Both the position numbers and the translations under genes were made by a program. Positions 17,818 to 25,812 of a stretch of 64,000 nt of DNA are shown here, piece by piece (the stretch's first letter is position 1; every line of letters starts with the position of its first letter). The stretch comes from Maribacter dokdonensis DSW-8 (lineage in GTDB: Bacteria; Bacteroidota; Bacteroidia; Flavobacteriales; Flavobacteriaceae), in contig NZ_LDPE01000001.1 in assembly GCF_001447995.1 (NCBI RefSeq), positions 1,922,001 through 1,986,000 of the forward strand. The letters run 5' to 3'. The notes under the pieces are model-generated. The model made no database searches and was not told the DNA's origin. It saw only the letters and a list, made by a program, of their open reading frames with translations.

Positions 17818-18204
17818 ATGAAGAGAAGAAAAACACCATCTAAAACCGAAATTTTGCAAGTACTTAAATCTTCGGGGAACGCCTTGAGTCATGATATGAT
17901 ACAAGCCAATATTGAATCTGATATTGATAGAGCTACCATTTATAGAGTTCTAAACAGATTCTGTGAAGACGGTAAAGTACACAAAATTGTTGGCGACGAT
18001 GGTAAACAATACTTTGCCCTATGTTCCAATTGTGGAGAAGAAAAGCAGCTACATTCTCACAGCCACATGCATTTTAGATGTTTAGAATGTGGAAAAGTGG
18101 AATGTTTAGAACGAGATATATCTGTACCATTGCCTGATGGTTATGTGGCAAAAGTCCACAATCTAATTATATCTGGGTTTTGCAATAATTGCTCACAAAT
18201 ATAA
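17818..18204 (+). CDS. Fur/PerR-family metalloregulator
   Basis: 128 residues from the ATG at 17818; a longer TTG-started frame from 17794 would run through an operator box. Winged-helix N-terminal domain (ILQVLKSSGNALSHDMIQAN, DRATIYRVLNRFCEDG) is followed by the dimerisation/metal domain with CSNCGEEKQLHSHSHMHFRCLECGKVE and C-terminal GFCNNC, giving three CxxC pairs and a His-rich loop, so a structural Zn site is likely and a second His/Asp metal site possible. Which metal or oxidant it senses (Fe, Zn, peroxide) cannot be settled from sequence. It is probably autoregulated through the adjacent boxes and controls the divergent flavoprotein. Confidence 0.9.
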   Translation: MKRRKTPSKTEILQVLKSSGNALSHDMIQANIESDIDRATIYRVLNRFCEDGKVHKIVGDDGKQYFALCSNCGEEKQLHSHSHMHFRCLECGKVECLERDISVPLPDGYVAKVHNLIISGFCNNCSQI

Positions 18205-18274
18205 TCTCTTGTTGTAGCAACCTGATAGAATTCAACTGATGAAGTATCAGAAAGAAAACATTCAAAGTATCAAT

Positions 18275-18308
18275 AAAAAAAGCCTCTCAGTTTCCTGAAA
18301 GGCTTTCG
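18275..18308 (-). terminator. terminator of tRNA-Leu
   Basis: Read on the minus strand: AAAGCCTTTCAG, a 4-nt GAAA loop, CTGAGAGGCTTT, then a T-run. The stem of about 12 bp includes one G-U pair. It lies just after the tRNA 3' end. Confidence 0.85.
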
Positions 18309-18311
18309 TTG

Positions 18312-18393
18312 TACAGGCGGAGAGACTCGAACTCTCACACCTCGCGGCACTAGATCCTAAGTCTAGCGTGTCTACCAATTCCACCACGCCTGC
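18312..18393 (-). tRNA. tRNA-Leu, anticodon UAG
   Basis: 82-nt class II tRNA on the minus strand. Acceptor arms GCAGGCG and CGCCTGT pair over seven positions with a G-U at the end, discriminator A. D-loop TGGTGGAATTGGTAGACAC, anticodon stem-loop CTAGA-CTTAGGA-TCTAG giving UAG, long variable arm, T-arm GAGAGTTCGAGTCTCTC. CCA is not encoded. A TATATTTG element (18431-18438, minus strand) upstream fits the -7 consensus TAnnTTTG. Confidence 0.97.
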
Positions 18394-18430
18394 ATACTTT
18401 CCAAAATCACGATATGTGATTATCGGGGTG

Positions 18431-18438
18431 CAAATATA
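18431..18438 (-). promoter_or_regulatory. -7 promoter element of tRNA-Leu
   Basis: TATATTTG on the minus strand, 38 bp upstream of the tRNA 5' end, matches the Bacteroidota -7 consensus. No good -33 TTG at standard spacing was seen. Confidence 0.5.
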
Positions 18439-18521
18439 ATGCAAAAAATCAATTCTCTAAATTTTAGCTATTTAAAAATTACGCTTTTTGTACTTTTATC
18501 AAAAGTCAGATAAAAAATTGC

Positions 18522-19913
18522 ATGAAAAACGTAAAGAATTATATCTCCGAAAACAAGGACCGATTTCTAAATGAAATCATAGAACTACTTAAAATACCGT
18601 CTGTTAGCGCAGATCCTGCCTTCTCTCAAGATGTTTTAAACGCTGCGGAAATGGTAAAATCAAAACTAGAAGATGCAGGTTGCGATATTGTTGAAATTCA
18701 TGAAACAGCCGGTTACCCTATAGTTTATGGTGAAAAAATCATAAACAAAGACCTACCAACGGTACTAGTATACGGCCATTATGATGTACAACCGGCCGAA
18801 CCATTGGAATTATGGACTTCCCCACCTTATGAACCGGTAATCAAAAAAACCGATTTACACCCAGAAGGAGCCATTTTTGCACGTGGTGCTTGCGATGACA
18901 AAGGGCAAATGTACATGCATGTAAAGGCATTGGAATTAATGGTAAAAACCGATCAACTGCCGTGTAATGTAAAATTCATGATTGAAGGCGAAGAGGAAGT
19001 TGGGAGTAATAACTTAAGTATTTATGTTGCCGAGAATAAAGAAAAATTGGCAAACGATGTTATTTTAATATCGGACACGGGCATGATCGCCAATGATGTA
19101 CCTTCTATAACCACTGGTTTACGCGGACTTAGTTATGTTGAAGTGGAAGTTACGGGTCCTAATCGTGATTTGCATTCTGGTTTGTATGGTGGTGCCGTAG
19201 CAAATCCGATCAACATTTTAACAAAAATGATCGCTAGTTTACATGACGAAAATAACCATATTACCATTCCAGGGTTTTATGACAAGGTAGAGGAACTTTC
19301 CGCCGAAGAACGTGCAGAAATGGCAAAAGCACCGTTCAGCATAGAAAAATATCAAAAAGCTTTGGATATTGATTCGGTGTATGGTGAAGCAGGTTATTCT
19401 ACAAACGAACGTAACTCCATTAGACCTACCTTAGATGTCAATGGCATTTGGGGCGGTTATATTGGGGAAGGAGCCAAAACGGTTATAGCAAGTAAAGCAT
19501 ATGCTAAAATATCTATGAGATTGGTACCCAACCAAGATTGGAGAGAAATTACCGAGCTATTTAAAACTCATTTTGAATCTATTGCACCTAAAGGTGTTAC
19601 CGTAGTAGTAAAACCTCATCATGGTGGTCAAGGTTATGTAACGCCAATAGATACTGATGCATACCAAGCAGCATCAAAAGCATACGAAACCACATTTGGA
19701 AAAAAACCGATACCACAACGTAGTGGTGGTAGTATTCCTATAGTCTCTCTATTTGAAAAAGAACTAAAGAGTAAAACTATTCTTATGGGCTTTGGTTTAG
19801 ATAGTGATGCCATACACTCCCCTAACGAACATTTTGGGGTATGGAACTACTTAAAAGGCATTGAAACCATCCCTTATTTCTATCAATATTTTACTGAAAT
19901 GACCAAAAAGTAG
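18522..19913 (+). CDS. M20-family dipeptidase
   Basis: 463-residue cytosolic metallopeptidase of the CNDP/PepV-like M20 branch. Zinc ligands and catalytic residues: His in YGHYDVQPAEP (about 85), bridging Asp in RGACDDKGQM, catalytic Glu-Glu in IEGEEEVGS, Asp in LISDTGM, and the C-terminal His in DAIHSPNEHFG. A lid/dimerisation domain lies in the middle (about 210-370, HSGLYGGAV to MRLVPNQ). It cleaves dipeptides with broad specificity. ATG at 18522 is supported by the conserved N-terminus. A duplicated TTGACAG heptamer begins at its stop codon, followed by a strong terminator. Confidence 0.92.
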   Translation: MKNVKNYISENKDRFLNEIIELLKIPSVSADPAFSQDVLNAAEMVKSKLEDAGCDIVEIHETAGYPIVYGEKIINKDLPTVLVYGHYDVQPAEPLELWTSPPYEPVIKKTDLHPEGAIFARGACDDKGQMYMHVKALELMVKTDQLPCNVKFMIEGEEEVGSNNLSIYVAENKEKLANDVILISDTGMIANDVPSITTGLRGLSYVEVEVTGPNRDLHSGLYGGAVANPINILTKMIASLHDENNHITIPGFYDKVEELSAEERAEMAKAPFSIEKYQKALDIDSVYGEAGYSTNERNSIRPTLDVNGIWGGYIGEGAKTVIASKAYAKISMRLVPNQDWREITELFKTHFESIAPKGVTVVVKPHHGGQGYVTPIDTDAYQAASKAYETTFGKKPIPQRSGGSIPIVSLFEKELKSKTILMGFGLDSDAIHSPNEHFGVWNYLKGIETIPYFYQYFTEMTKK

Positions 19914-19933
19914 TTGACAGTTGACAGTAAATT

Positions 19934-19966
19934 AAAAAACGTCTTTGCTTACAAAGACGTTTTTTA
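19934..19966 (+). terminator. intrinsic terminator after the M20 dipeptidase
   Basis: AAAAAACGTCTTTG, loop CTTA, CAAAGACGTTTTTT: 14-bp perfect stem with T-run, 20 bp after the stop codon. Confidence 0.92.
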
Positions 19967-20022
19967 TTGTAGAAGTATGTTTTGTTGATGATAAATTGAT
20001 ACCGAGAACCAATAATGTACAA

Positions 20023-20601
20023 CTATATTTTTTTCACGTATTTAGTGATGATTACGGTAAGGGTAGGTCCTACTTTGCCTTCAATATATTCAGCATTTTC
20101 CCTATCTAACGAAATTCGCCTTACTGCAGTACCTTGTTTGGCTACTTGACTAGAACCTTTAATCTTTAGGTCTTTCACCAATACAACACTATCACCATTT
20201 TGTAAGATTACACCATTGACATCACGGTGAATTATCTTCTCACTTTCTGCCAAACCTTCTCCCGTAGCCTTTGCCCAATCTAAAACCTCAGGTTCCAAAT
20301 ACATCATATCCAGCAAATCTTTGGGCCAACCTTCAGATTTTAATCTAGAAAGCATTCTCCATGCCACAACTTTTACAGAATCATACTCGCTCCACATACT
20401 GTCATTTAAACAACGCCAGTGATTAGCATCCATTTTTTCCGGGTCTTCAATTTGAGTACGACATGTTTCACACGCCAAAATACTAGAATCAACTCCACTT
20501 ATAGAAACCGGTTCAACTTCAAAAACCTCTAAGTTATTGGTTGCGGTACATAATTCACATGTGGAACCACTACGTGCTTCTAAATCATCTTTTACGCTCA
20601 T
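20023..20601 (-). CDS. PhnA/YjdM-type zinc-ribbon protein
   Basis: 192 residues. The N-terminal zinc ribbon carries CELCTATNNL (Cys16/Cys19 region) and ACETCRTQ; the C-terminal SH3-like PhnA domain contains DVNGVILQNGDSVVLVKDLKIKGSSQVAKQGT. PhnA/YjdM sits in or near phosphonate operons in enterics but is not itself shown to degrade phosphonate in most bacteria, and there is no phosphonate gene here. Cytosolic, function unclear. Single gene between the dipeptidase (convergent) and the divergent GldL-like gene. Confidence 0.88.
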   Translation of the reverse strand: MSVKDDLEARSGSTCELCTATNNLEVFEVEPVSISGVDSSILACETCRTQIEDPEKMDANHWRCLNDSMWSEYDSVKVVAWRMLSRLKSEGWPKDLLDMMYLEPEVLDWAKATGEGLAESEKIIHRDVNGVILQNGDSVVLVKDLKIKGSSQVAKQGTAVRRISLDRENAEYIEGKVGPTLTVIITKYVKKI

Positions 20602-20725
20602 TCTAGGTTGCTTTTAGGCTGCAAATTTAATCTTTTAAAAAGGGAACAAATCACACCAAAGCCTATTTGAAAACACTTAAAACTTTTATTCGTCGTTCTA
20701 CATAGAAACCAAAGAAGTAAAACTT

Positions 20726-21271
20726 TTGATTACCAAGGAAAAAAGCAACAGATTTCTAAGACTAAGCATTGCCTTGGCATTAATTGCCATACTCTTTAAA
20801 ATAATGCATTGGCCCTATGCTGAAATATTATTGATTTCAGCCGTTGGTGGTATCGCTATTTTCTTCATTATAGGGTTTTATAAGAAACCAATCAAAAACT
20901 GGTTAGATTATGCCAAGTTATTTTTATTAATTTCCTTTTTACTTCATTACTTATTTAGAGTTCTGCATTTAAATTATGGATATATATTTTCCTATATTTT
21001 TAGAATGGCCTTGATATTTTTCATCATTGCCTATATAAAAGATGTATTTTTTTCAAATGATAATTCCTCCAAATTAGAGGAGCAGCCCACTACTTCAAAA
21101 AAGAAAATCATCAACATAGTATTATATTCAACTGCGGTAATTTGTATTATTATTGGTGCTCAATTTAAAATTCTACACTGGAAATTTGGATTCATAAACG
21201 GAAACCTTCTGCTAGCCGTAGGACTTATAGCTACTGCCCTTTCTATTATATTAGGTTTTAAAAAATCTTAG
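20726..21271 (+). CDS. GldL-related membrane protein
   Basis: 181 residues with about five to six hydrophobic helices. Two copies of a motif typical of GldL N-termini are seen: LFKIMHWPYAEILL near residue 20 and QFKILHWKFGFINGNLL near 150. GldL is the membrane core of the type IX secretion/gliding motor, but this protein lacks the long cytoplasmic GldL tail, so it is a relative and not the motor subunit. Start is the TTG at 20726-20728; no in-frame ATG precedes the first helix. Function unknown. The BlaI-M56 operon follows with its own promoter. Confidence 0.7.
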   Translation: MITKEKSNRFLRLSIALALIAILFKIMHWPYAEILLISAVGGIAIFFIIGFYKKPIKNWLDYAKLFLLISFLLHYLFRVLHLNYGYIFSYIFRMALIFFIIAYIKDVFFSNDNSSKLEEQPTTSKKKIINIVLYSTAVICIIIGAQFKILHWKFGFINGNLLLAVGLIATALSIILGFKKS

Positions 21272-21292
21272 TACACCCAAAACGCATTTAAC

Positions 21293-21356
21293 CTCTACAC
21301 TTGTAGAATCAAATTATTTATTCTATGTTTGTAGAACAAATTCTAAACTTGTAGAA
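21293..21356 (+). promoter_or_regulatory. BlaI-type operator-promoter with three palindromes (system 1)
   Basis: Three 16-bp palindromes TTCTA-N6-TAGAA at 21293-21308 (one mismatch, CTCTA), 21321-21336 and 21341-21356; centres 28 and 20 bp apart. The third ends one base before the blaI ATG. The -7 element TATGTTTG (21324-21331) lies in palindrome 2 and the -33 TTG (21301-21303) in palindrome 1, with 20-nt spacing. So both core promoter elements would be covered when repressor binds. Confidence 0.8.
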
Positions 21357-21357
21357 A

Positions 21358-21723
21358 ATGCAGCTATCCAAATCGGAAGAAGAATTAATGAATATACTTT
21401 GGAAGCAAAAGAAAGCTTTCATGAAAGACTTATTGGATGCTTACCCAGAACCAAAACCCGCTACCACTACTGTAGCCACCTTATTAAAAAGGATGACCGA
21501 TAAAAAGTTTATTGACTATAAAAGTTATGGCAGAAGCAGAGAATATTATCCGCTAGTTAAGAAAAAAGACTATTTCTCTAAACATGTAAACGGACTCATT
21601 AAAAATTTCTTCAACGATAGCGCCAGTCAGTTTGCGTCATTTTTTACGCAAGAAACCAATTTAAGCAAAGCTGAATTGGAGGAATTGAAGAAATTAATAG
21701 ACGTTGAAATAGAAAAGAAGTAA
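21358..21723 (+). CDS. BlaI/MecI/CopY-family repressor (system 1)
   Basis: 121 residues. N-terminal winged helix (LSKSEEELMNILWKQKKAFMKDLLDAYPEPKPATTTVATLLKRMTDKKFI), followed by a helical dimerisation part (HVNGLIKNFFNDSASQFASFF). It represses its own operon until cleaved by, or through, the M56 sensor protease encoded 2 bp downstream. Three matching palindromes overlie the promoter. In Bacteroidota such pairs are widespread and usually not tied to beta-lactamase, and none is present here; the inducing signal is unknown. Confidence 0.92.
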   Translation: MQLSKSEEELMNILWKQKKAFMKDLLDAYPEPKPATTTVATLLKRMTDKKFIDYKSYGRSREYYPLVKKKDYFSKHVNGLIKNFFNDSASQFASFFTQETNLSKAELEELKKLIDVEIEKK

Positions 21724-21725
21724 TT

Positions 21726-23954
21726 ATGGAGATTTATCTTTTAAAATCTACGGCATGCATGGGCATTTTTTTAGTGTTCTATAAACTTTTGCTTGAAAGG
21801 GAAAGTATGCACCATTTTAAAAGATTCTTTCTATTAACTGCGCTTATTATTTCTCTAATAATTCCACAAATTGTTTTTACCGAATATATACAAGCAGAAC
21901 CAACCCCTGCTATCACTCAAGTTTTGACCATAAATGAACAACCAGAAATAACACCAATAGTTCATGAAATGGAAGAATCGCCCATGAATTGGACCTTGAT
22001 TCTTTATACTCTTTATGGTTTGGGAGTTGCAATTTTTGGATTTCGTTTTCTTTACAACATTGCCAAATTATGGATCCGTGTTAGGCGCAATACCCAAATT
22101 AAATTTAACTTCTTGGTAAAAGTCTTGTTAAAAGAAGAACTACCGCCACATACATTTCTTCGCTATATATTTCTGAACAAGCAAAAATTTGAATCTAAGA
22201 GTATACCAGCTGCTGTACTATTACATGAAGAAACCCATGCTAAGGAGTGGCATAGTTTAGATGTTCTTTTTATTGAATTGCTACAAGTTCTATTCTGGTT
22301 TAATCCGCTAATTTATGTTTTCAAAAAAAGTATCAAACTCAATCATGAATTTCTAGCCGATAGTGCCGTAATTAAAGGGCAAGAAAATCAATTATACTAT
22401 CAAAACACGTTACTGTCGTACTTATCAAACGACAAATTTCACACGCATCAATCCGTTGGCATCGCAAATGCCATAAATTATTCATCAATCAAAAAACGAA
22501 TCATCATCATGAAAAAACAAACATCAAAAAGAGGTATTTTAATTCGAAGTCTTTTTATTCTGCCCGTATTGACCATCATGCTTTATAGCTTCTCAAACAG
22601 AAAAGAAAAATTCATAAGCGATACCCATGCTTACCCCATAAATGGAGAATGGTTAAATGAAGAAAATGAATTAGAAATATTAAAAATTACCGCAGAAAAT
22701 AAAAATTTGCTTTGGGGTAATTATCAAAATAACATTTTAAAATTTGAAAAAATAAATGGGCAATTTTATTACTCTGAGTTTGACAAAGAAAAACTCTTAG
22801 TCAAAACAAACCAGGAAGAAAAAACGATTCAATTTAATGGAAAAAAGTTTATCCGTAAAAAAAATAGTTTAAGAAATCAATTAAATGGCAAATGGTTAAG
22901 TGAACAAAACAATATACAATTAATTGTTTCAGAATACGATATTTATATGGTTTTTGATCTTATAGAAGGAAAGAAAAAAGCTGTACGTTATTACCCTAAG
23001 AAACGTTCCAATAGTTATTATTTTACTTATGGTTATGAAGATTGGTCGTTTAAAATTGAAAACAACAAATTAGTTGACTCAAGAGGTAATTACTATAACC
23101 GACTTAGAGAAAATGAACAGTCAACGATACCTAAGATAACCGTAAATATAAATAAAGGAGGGCAGTTGCTTGTACAAGATGAGTTAGTTGAATTAGAAGA
23201 TTTGCAGAAACATTTATCTGAAATAAATTCTCATTTAACTATTAACCAGAGAAAACAAATTGTAAAAACAATAATAAAGGTTGTACCGGACAGCCCCAAA
23301 GAAGTAGTGATGAAAGTAGAGCAAGAATTACTTGCATACGGAGCAGCAACTATTGACATTCAAGAATACAACCCTAAAATCGATAAAAGAAAAAAAAGAG
23401 CAACATCTGTTCAAATGTCAAAATATGATGAGCTTGCAAAAAAATACAACCGTATGATAGCCGATGGTGGCAATATCCGCATCCTGAAATCTGATATAGA
23501 TCAATTAAAACATATTTACGGATTAATGTCTAAAGAGCAAAAAGAGCATGCCGAACCATTTCCTGATTTTCCAGAACCACCACCAGCACCCAAAGCTCCT
23601 AATGTACCGAATTCTTCAGATTATGCAGATAATCAAATTAAAGAAATCATTGAAAATCAAGACCCCTATGACCATTTGAACTTAGACATCAATGGAATAA
23701 AAGGAACATCCTCAAAAACGACTATGGAACTTACTAGTACCACGGCACCCACTCCTCCTACTCCACCCTCTCCTCTTGACTACGCTATAGACATGGCAAA
23801 AAAAGGAGCAATATTTTATTTTGAAGGCGAAAAAATAACGTCTGATAAAGCGATCGACTTACTTAAAAAGAACAAAGAATTGAATATGGAATCTCGTAAG
23901 AAACTTGGAAAGACCGAAGTAAGAATCACTACCGCACCTGTAACAATACGATAG
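21726..23954 (+). CDS. BlaR1-like M56 metallopeptidase sensor (system 1)
   Basis: 742 residues. Helices near 5-20, 36-52 and 90-112 surround the M56 gluzincin site: His167-Glu-Glu-Thr-His171 and Glu208 in NHEFLAD; a further helix follows around 270 (LIRSLFILPVLTIMLYSFSN). The C-terminal half (about 290-742) is exported and not a penicillin-binding domain: it holds two similar NGEWL/NGKWLSEQNN beta segments (about 305-460) and a proline-rich linker (PEPPPAPKAPN). So it senses something other than a beta-lactam. Start ATG is 2 bp after blaI; the operon ends at a strong terminator. Confidence 0.9.
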   Translation: MEIYLLKSTACMGIFLVFYKLLLERESMHHFKRFFLLTALIISLIIPQIVFTEYIQAEPTPAITQVLTINEQPEITPIVHEMEESPMNWTLILYTLYGLGVAIFGFRFLYNIAKLWIRVRRNTQIKFNFLVKVLLKEELPPHTFLRYIFLNKQKFESKSIPAAVLLHEETHAKEWHSLDVLFIELLQVLFWFNPLIYVFKKSIKLNHEFLADSAVIKGQENQLYYQNTLLSYLSNDKFHTHQSVGIANAINYSSIKKRIIIMKKQTSKRGILIRSLFILPVLTIMLYSFSNRKEKFISDTHAYPINGEWLNEENELEILKITAENKNLLWGNYQNNILKFEKINGQFYYSEFDKEKLLVKTNQEEKTIQFNGKKFIRKKNSLRNQLNGKWLSEQNNIQLIVSEYDIYMVFDLIEGKKKAVRYYPKKRSNSYYFTYGYEDWSFKIENNKLVDSRGNYYNRLRENEQSTIPKITVNINKGGQLLVQDELVELEDLQKHLSEINSHLTINQRKQIVKTIIKVVPDSPKEVVMKVEQELLAYGAATIDIQEYNPKIDKRKKRATSVQMSKYDELAKKYNRMIADGGNIRILKSDIDQLKHIYGLMSKEQKEHAEPFPDFPEPPPAPKAPNVPNSSDYADNQIKEIIENQDPYDHLNLDINGIKGTSSKTTMELTSTTAPTPPTPPSPLDYAIDMAKKGAIFYFEGEKITSDKAIDLLKKNKELNMESRKKLGKTEVRITTAPVTIR

Positions 23955-23975
23955 ACACAACGTCAAACATATGTT

Positions 23976-24001
23976 AAAGCCCTCTTTTGGAGGGCTTTTT
24001 A
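23976..24001 (+). terminator. intrinsic terminator after the first M56 gene
   Basis: AAAGCCCTC, TTTTG, GAGGGCTTTTT hairpin 22 bp after the stop. It argues against the extended N-terminus of the following frame, which would read through it. Confidence 0.85.
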
Positions 24002-24090
24002 CGTACCAAAAACAAAATAGTTACGTTCACCCAGTATACATCATCATCAACTTGCCAGCCGTATGGATGGTCAAAAAACGAATTTTCATC

Positions 24091-25194
24091 ATGATTCAAA
24101 ATTTCTTCATTCTTTGTTCTGGCGCCGACTCAGAACTTTTAAAAACATGCTCTAAAGGCGAACAAAACAAATATGCAGGTATTGGTGCTACAGTTTTCTT
24201 TACTGCGGTAATGGCATTTATAGCAAGTAGCTATGCTCTGTATACCGTATTTGACAATATGTATACCGCCGTATTTTTCGGACTCATTTGGGGACTCCTA
24301 ATTTTTAACTTGGACCGTTTTATAGTATCGACCATAAAAAAACGAGGCAATTTTGGGCAAGAGTTTTTACAGGCAGTACCACGAATAGTTCTTGCCGTTA
24401 TCATTGCTATCGTAATTTCAAAACCTTTGGAAATGAAGATTTTTGAAAAAGAGATCAATCAGGTTTTATTAGAGCAAAAGAATGACCTTACCCTTGCCAA
24501 TAAAGATCAACTTGCCTTGCAGTACACACCTAAGATAACGCAGTTAAATACCGACATCACCAACTTAAAATCTGAAATAGCAGAAAAAGAAAAAGAAACC
24601 AATACCCTTTATGATATTTATATCAATGAAGCAGAAGGCACGGCCGGTACAAAGCTATTGGGCAAAGGACCTGTATATGCGGAGAAGCGGGAAAAACATG
24701 ATGCCGCACTTGCTGAACTACAGGCATTAAAGACCACTAATGCAGAAAAAATTACAGATTTAGAAGCCCAAATAACGGCATTGAATACTGAATATGCAGA
24801 CGTGGTGAAAAACTCACAACCGATTATTGATGGTTTCGACGGATTAATGGCAAGAATTACGGCTCTAAATGAATTGCCATGGATGCCATCATTTTTTATA
24901 TTTCTACTGTTCTTAGCTATTGAAACTTCGCCCATAATTGCGAAATTACTGGCTCCAAAAGGTGAGTACGACATTAAATTGGAAGAAGAAGAAAGTGTTT
25001 TAGCGACATGGGTTGCCCAAAAATTGGCGCAACGTAAATTAATAGTTGCTACAGATGGAGAAATCAACCAAACAATTTATGAAGATTTAAAGGGCGAAGA
25101 AGAGCTATACGGATACAAAAAGAAAAAAGCGGAAGAATTGTTACGCTTACAGGCAGATAGTTTCCATAATGTTCAAACCAAGGGATTAAAATAG
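24091..25194 (+). CDS. DUF4407 membrane protein
   Basis: 367 residues from the ATG at 24091. The family starts with this exact type of N-terminus (MIQNFFILCSGADSELLKTC); the frame is open back to 23971 but that part overlaps the terminator and has no family match. Helices at about 30-55, 60-75, 95-115 and 270-295; between the third and fourth lies a long coiled coil (about 125-255, DQLALQYTPKITQLNTDITN and on). The C-terminal tail is charged and cytosolic. Function of the family is not known. Expressed separately from the BlaI operon. Confidence 0.88.
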   Translation: MIQNFFILCSGADSELLKTCSKGEQNKYAGIGATVFFTAVMAFIASSYALYTVFDNMYTAVFFGLIWGLLIFNLDRFIVSTIKKRGNFGQEFLQAVPRIVLAVIIAIVISKPLEMKIFEKEINQVLLEQKNDLTLANKDQLALQYTPKITQLNTDITNLKSEIAEKEKETNTLYDIYINEAEGTAGTKLLGKGPVYAEKREKHDAALAELQALKTTNAEKITDLEAQITALNTEYADVVKNSQPIIDGFDGLMARITALNELPWMPSFFIFLLFLAIETSPIIAKLLAPKGEYDIKLEEEESVLATWVAQKLAQRKLIVATDGEINQTIYEDLKGEEELYGYKKKKAEELLRLQADSFHNVQTKGLK

Positions 25195-25197
25195 AAA

Positions 25198-25224
25198 AAG
25201 ACCAATATTTCTATTGGCCTTCTT
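25198..25224 (+). terminator. probable terminator after DUF4407 gene
   Basis: CCAATA-TTTC-TATTGG hairpin flanked by AAAAAGA and CCTTCTT; modest stem, no long T-run. Confidence 0.45.
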
Positions 25225-25254
25225 CGGTTTGGGGGAACTACCTGAACAACTTCT

Positions 25255-25383
25255 TTACACGGTCATAGCCTCTAAGATCAATTCTGAATTTGTAACGTTA
25301 TAGGTACATATTTCATAAATTTCCTCTTGGTTGGCAGTTTCAAAATAACCTAAGCATCTATTTGTGTTAATTACTGTTTTCAT
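25255..25383 (-). CDS. small ORF (42 aa), soluble
   Basis: ATG at 25381-25383 on the minus strand, TAA at 25255-25257. Encodes MKTVINTNRCLGYFETANQE followed by EIYEICTYNVTNSELILEAM and TV. An A-rich leader (ACTAAAAAAT) precedes the ATG, as is usual for this phylum, and a perfect -7 element TACCTTTG lies at 25430-25437 on the same strand. Not recognised; two cysteines. Its composition is protein-like, but with no homolog in sight it stays a candidate. Confidence 0.4.
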   Translation of the reverse strand: MKTVINTNRCLGYFETANQEEIYEICTYNVTNSELILEAMTV

Positions 25384-25644
25384 ATTTTTTAGTATTGGTG
25401 ATTTTTTGAGTTAGTCATTAATTACACTCCAAAGGTACCTCATCAATTCAGCTTAGATCTTTGATTTCTGACCGGGGCAATCTAAGTATAGGCCAATGGA
25501 CGATAAGTGTAGACGAACCTGTTTTTCTTAAGCTATCCTTTGATAAATCAAAAACAGTAATCAACTCTCAACATGTTCTATACCGATAATCTTCTTAGTA
25601 AATAAGCTAATTTTATATATTGGTAATCTTAACTTTGCATTTTA

Positions 25645-25758
25645 ATGGCATCATTGAAAGAAACCAAGAAAAAGAAGAGAAGGTTTTATAACCTTATGAT
25701 CATCATAGTTCTACTAATTATAATTGCTACAGGTTTTATGGCACAGCTGGGATCGTAA
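25645..25758 (+). CDS. small single-span membrane protein (37 aa)
   Basis: ATG at 25645, TAA at 25756-25758. Very basic N-terminus (MASLKETKKKKRRFYN) and one hydrophobic helix (LMIIIVLLIIIATGFMAQLG), the positive-inside pattern of a real membrane anchor. TAACTTTG at 25630-25637 fits the -7 consensus and would place the transcript start within a few bases of the ATG, so the mRNA may be leaderless. It ends 54 bp before tamB and could be its first cistron. Not recognised. Confidence 0.5.
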   Translation: MASLKETKKKKRRFYNLMIIIVLLIIIATGFMAQLGS

Positions 25759-25812
25759 CAGGTTTGAGCTTAAAAATTGAATGACTGTATTCAATATTAT
25801 ATTGTTTTCCTT

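Noticed and set aside
23971..24090. Longer N-terminus for the DUF4407 protein
   Set aside because: The extra 40 residues overlap a strong terminator and have no similarity to the family, whose members begin at the later Met.
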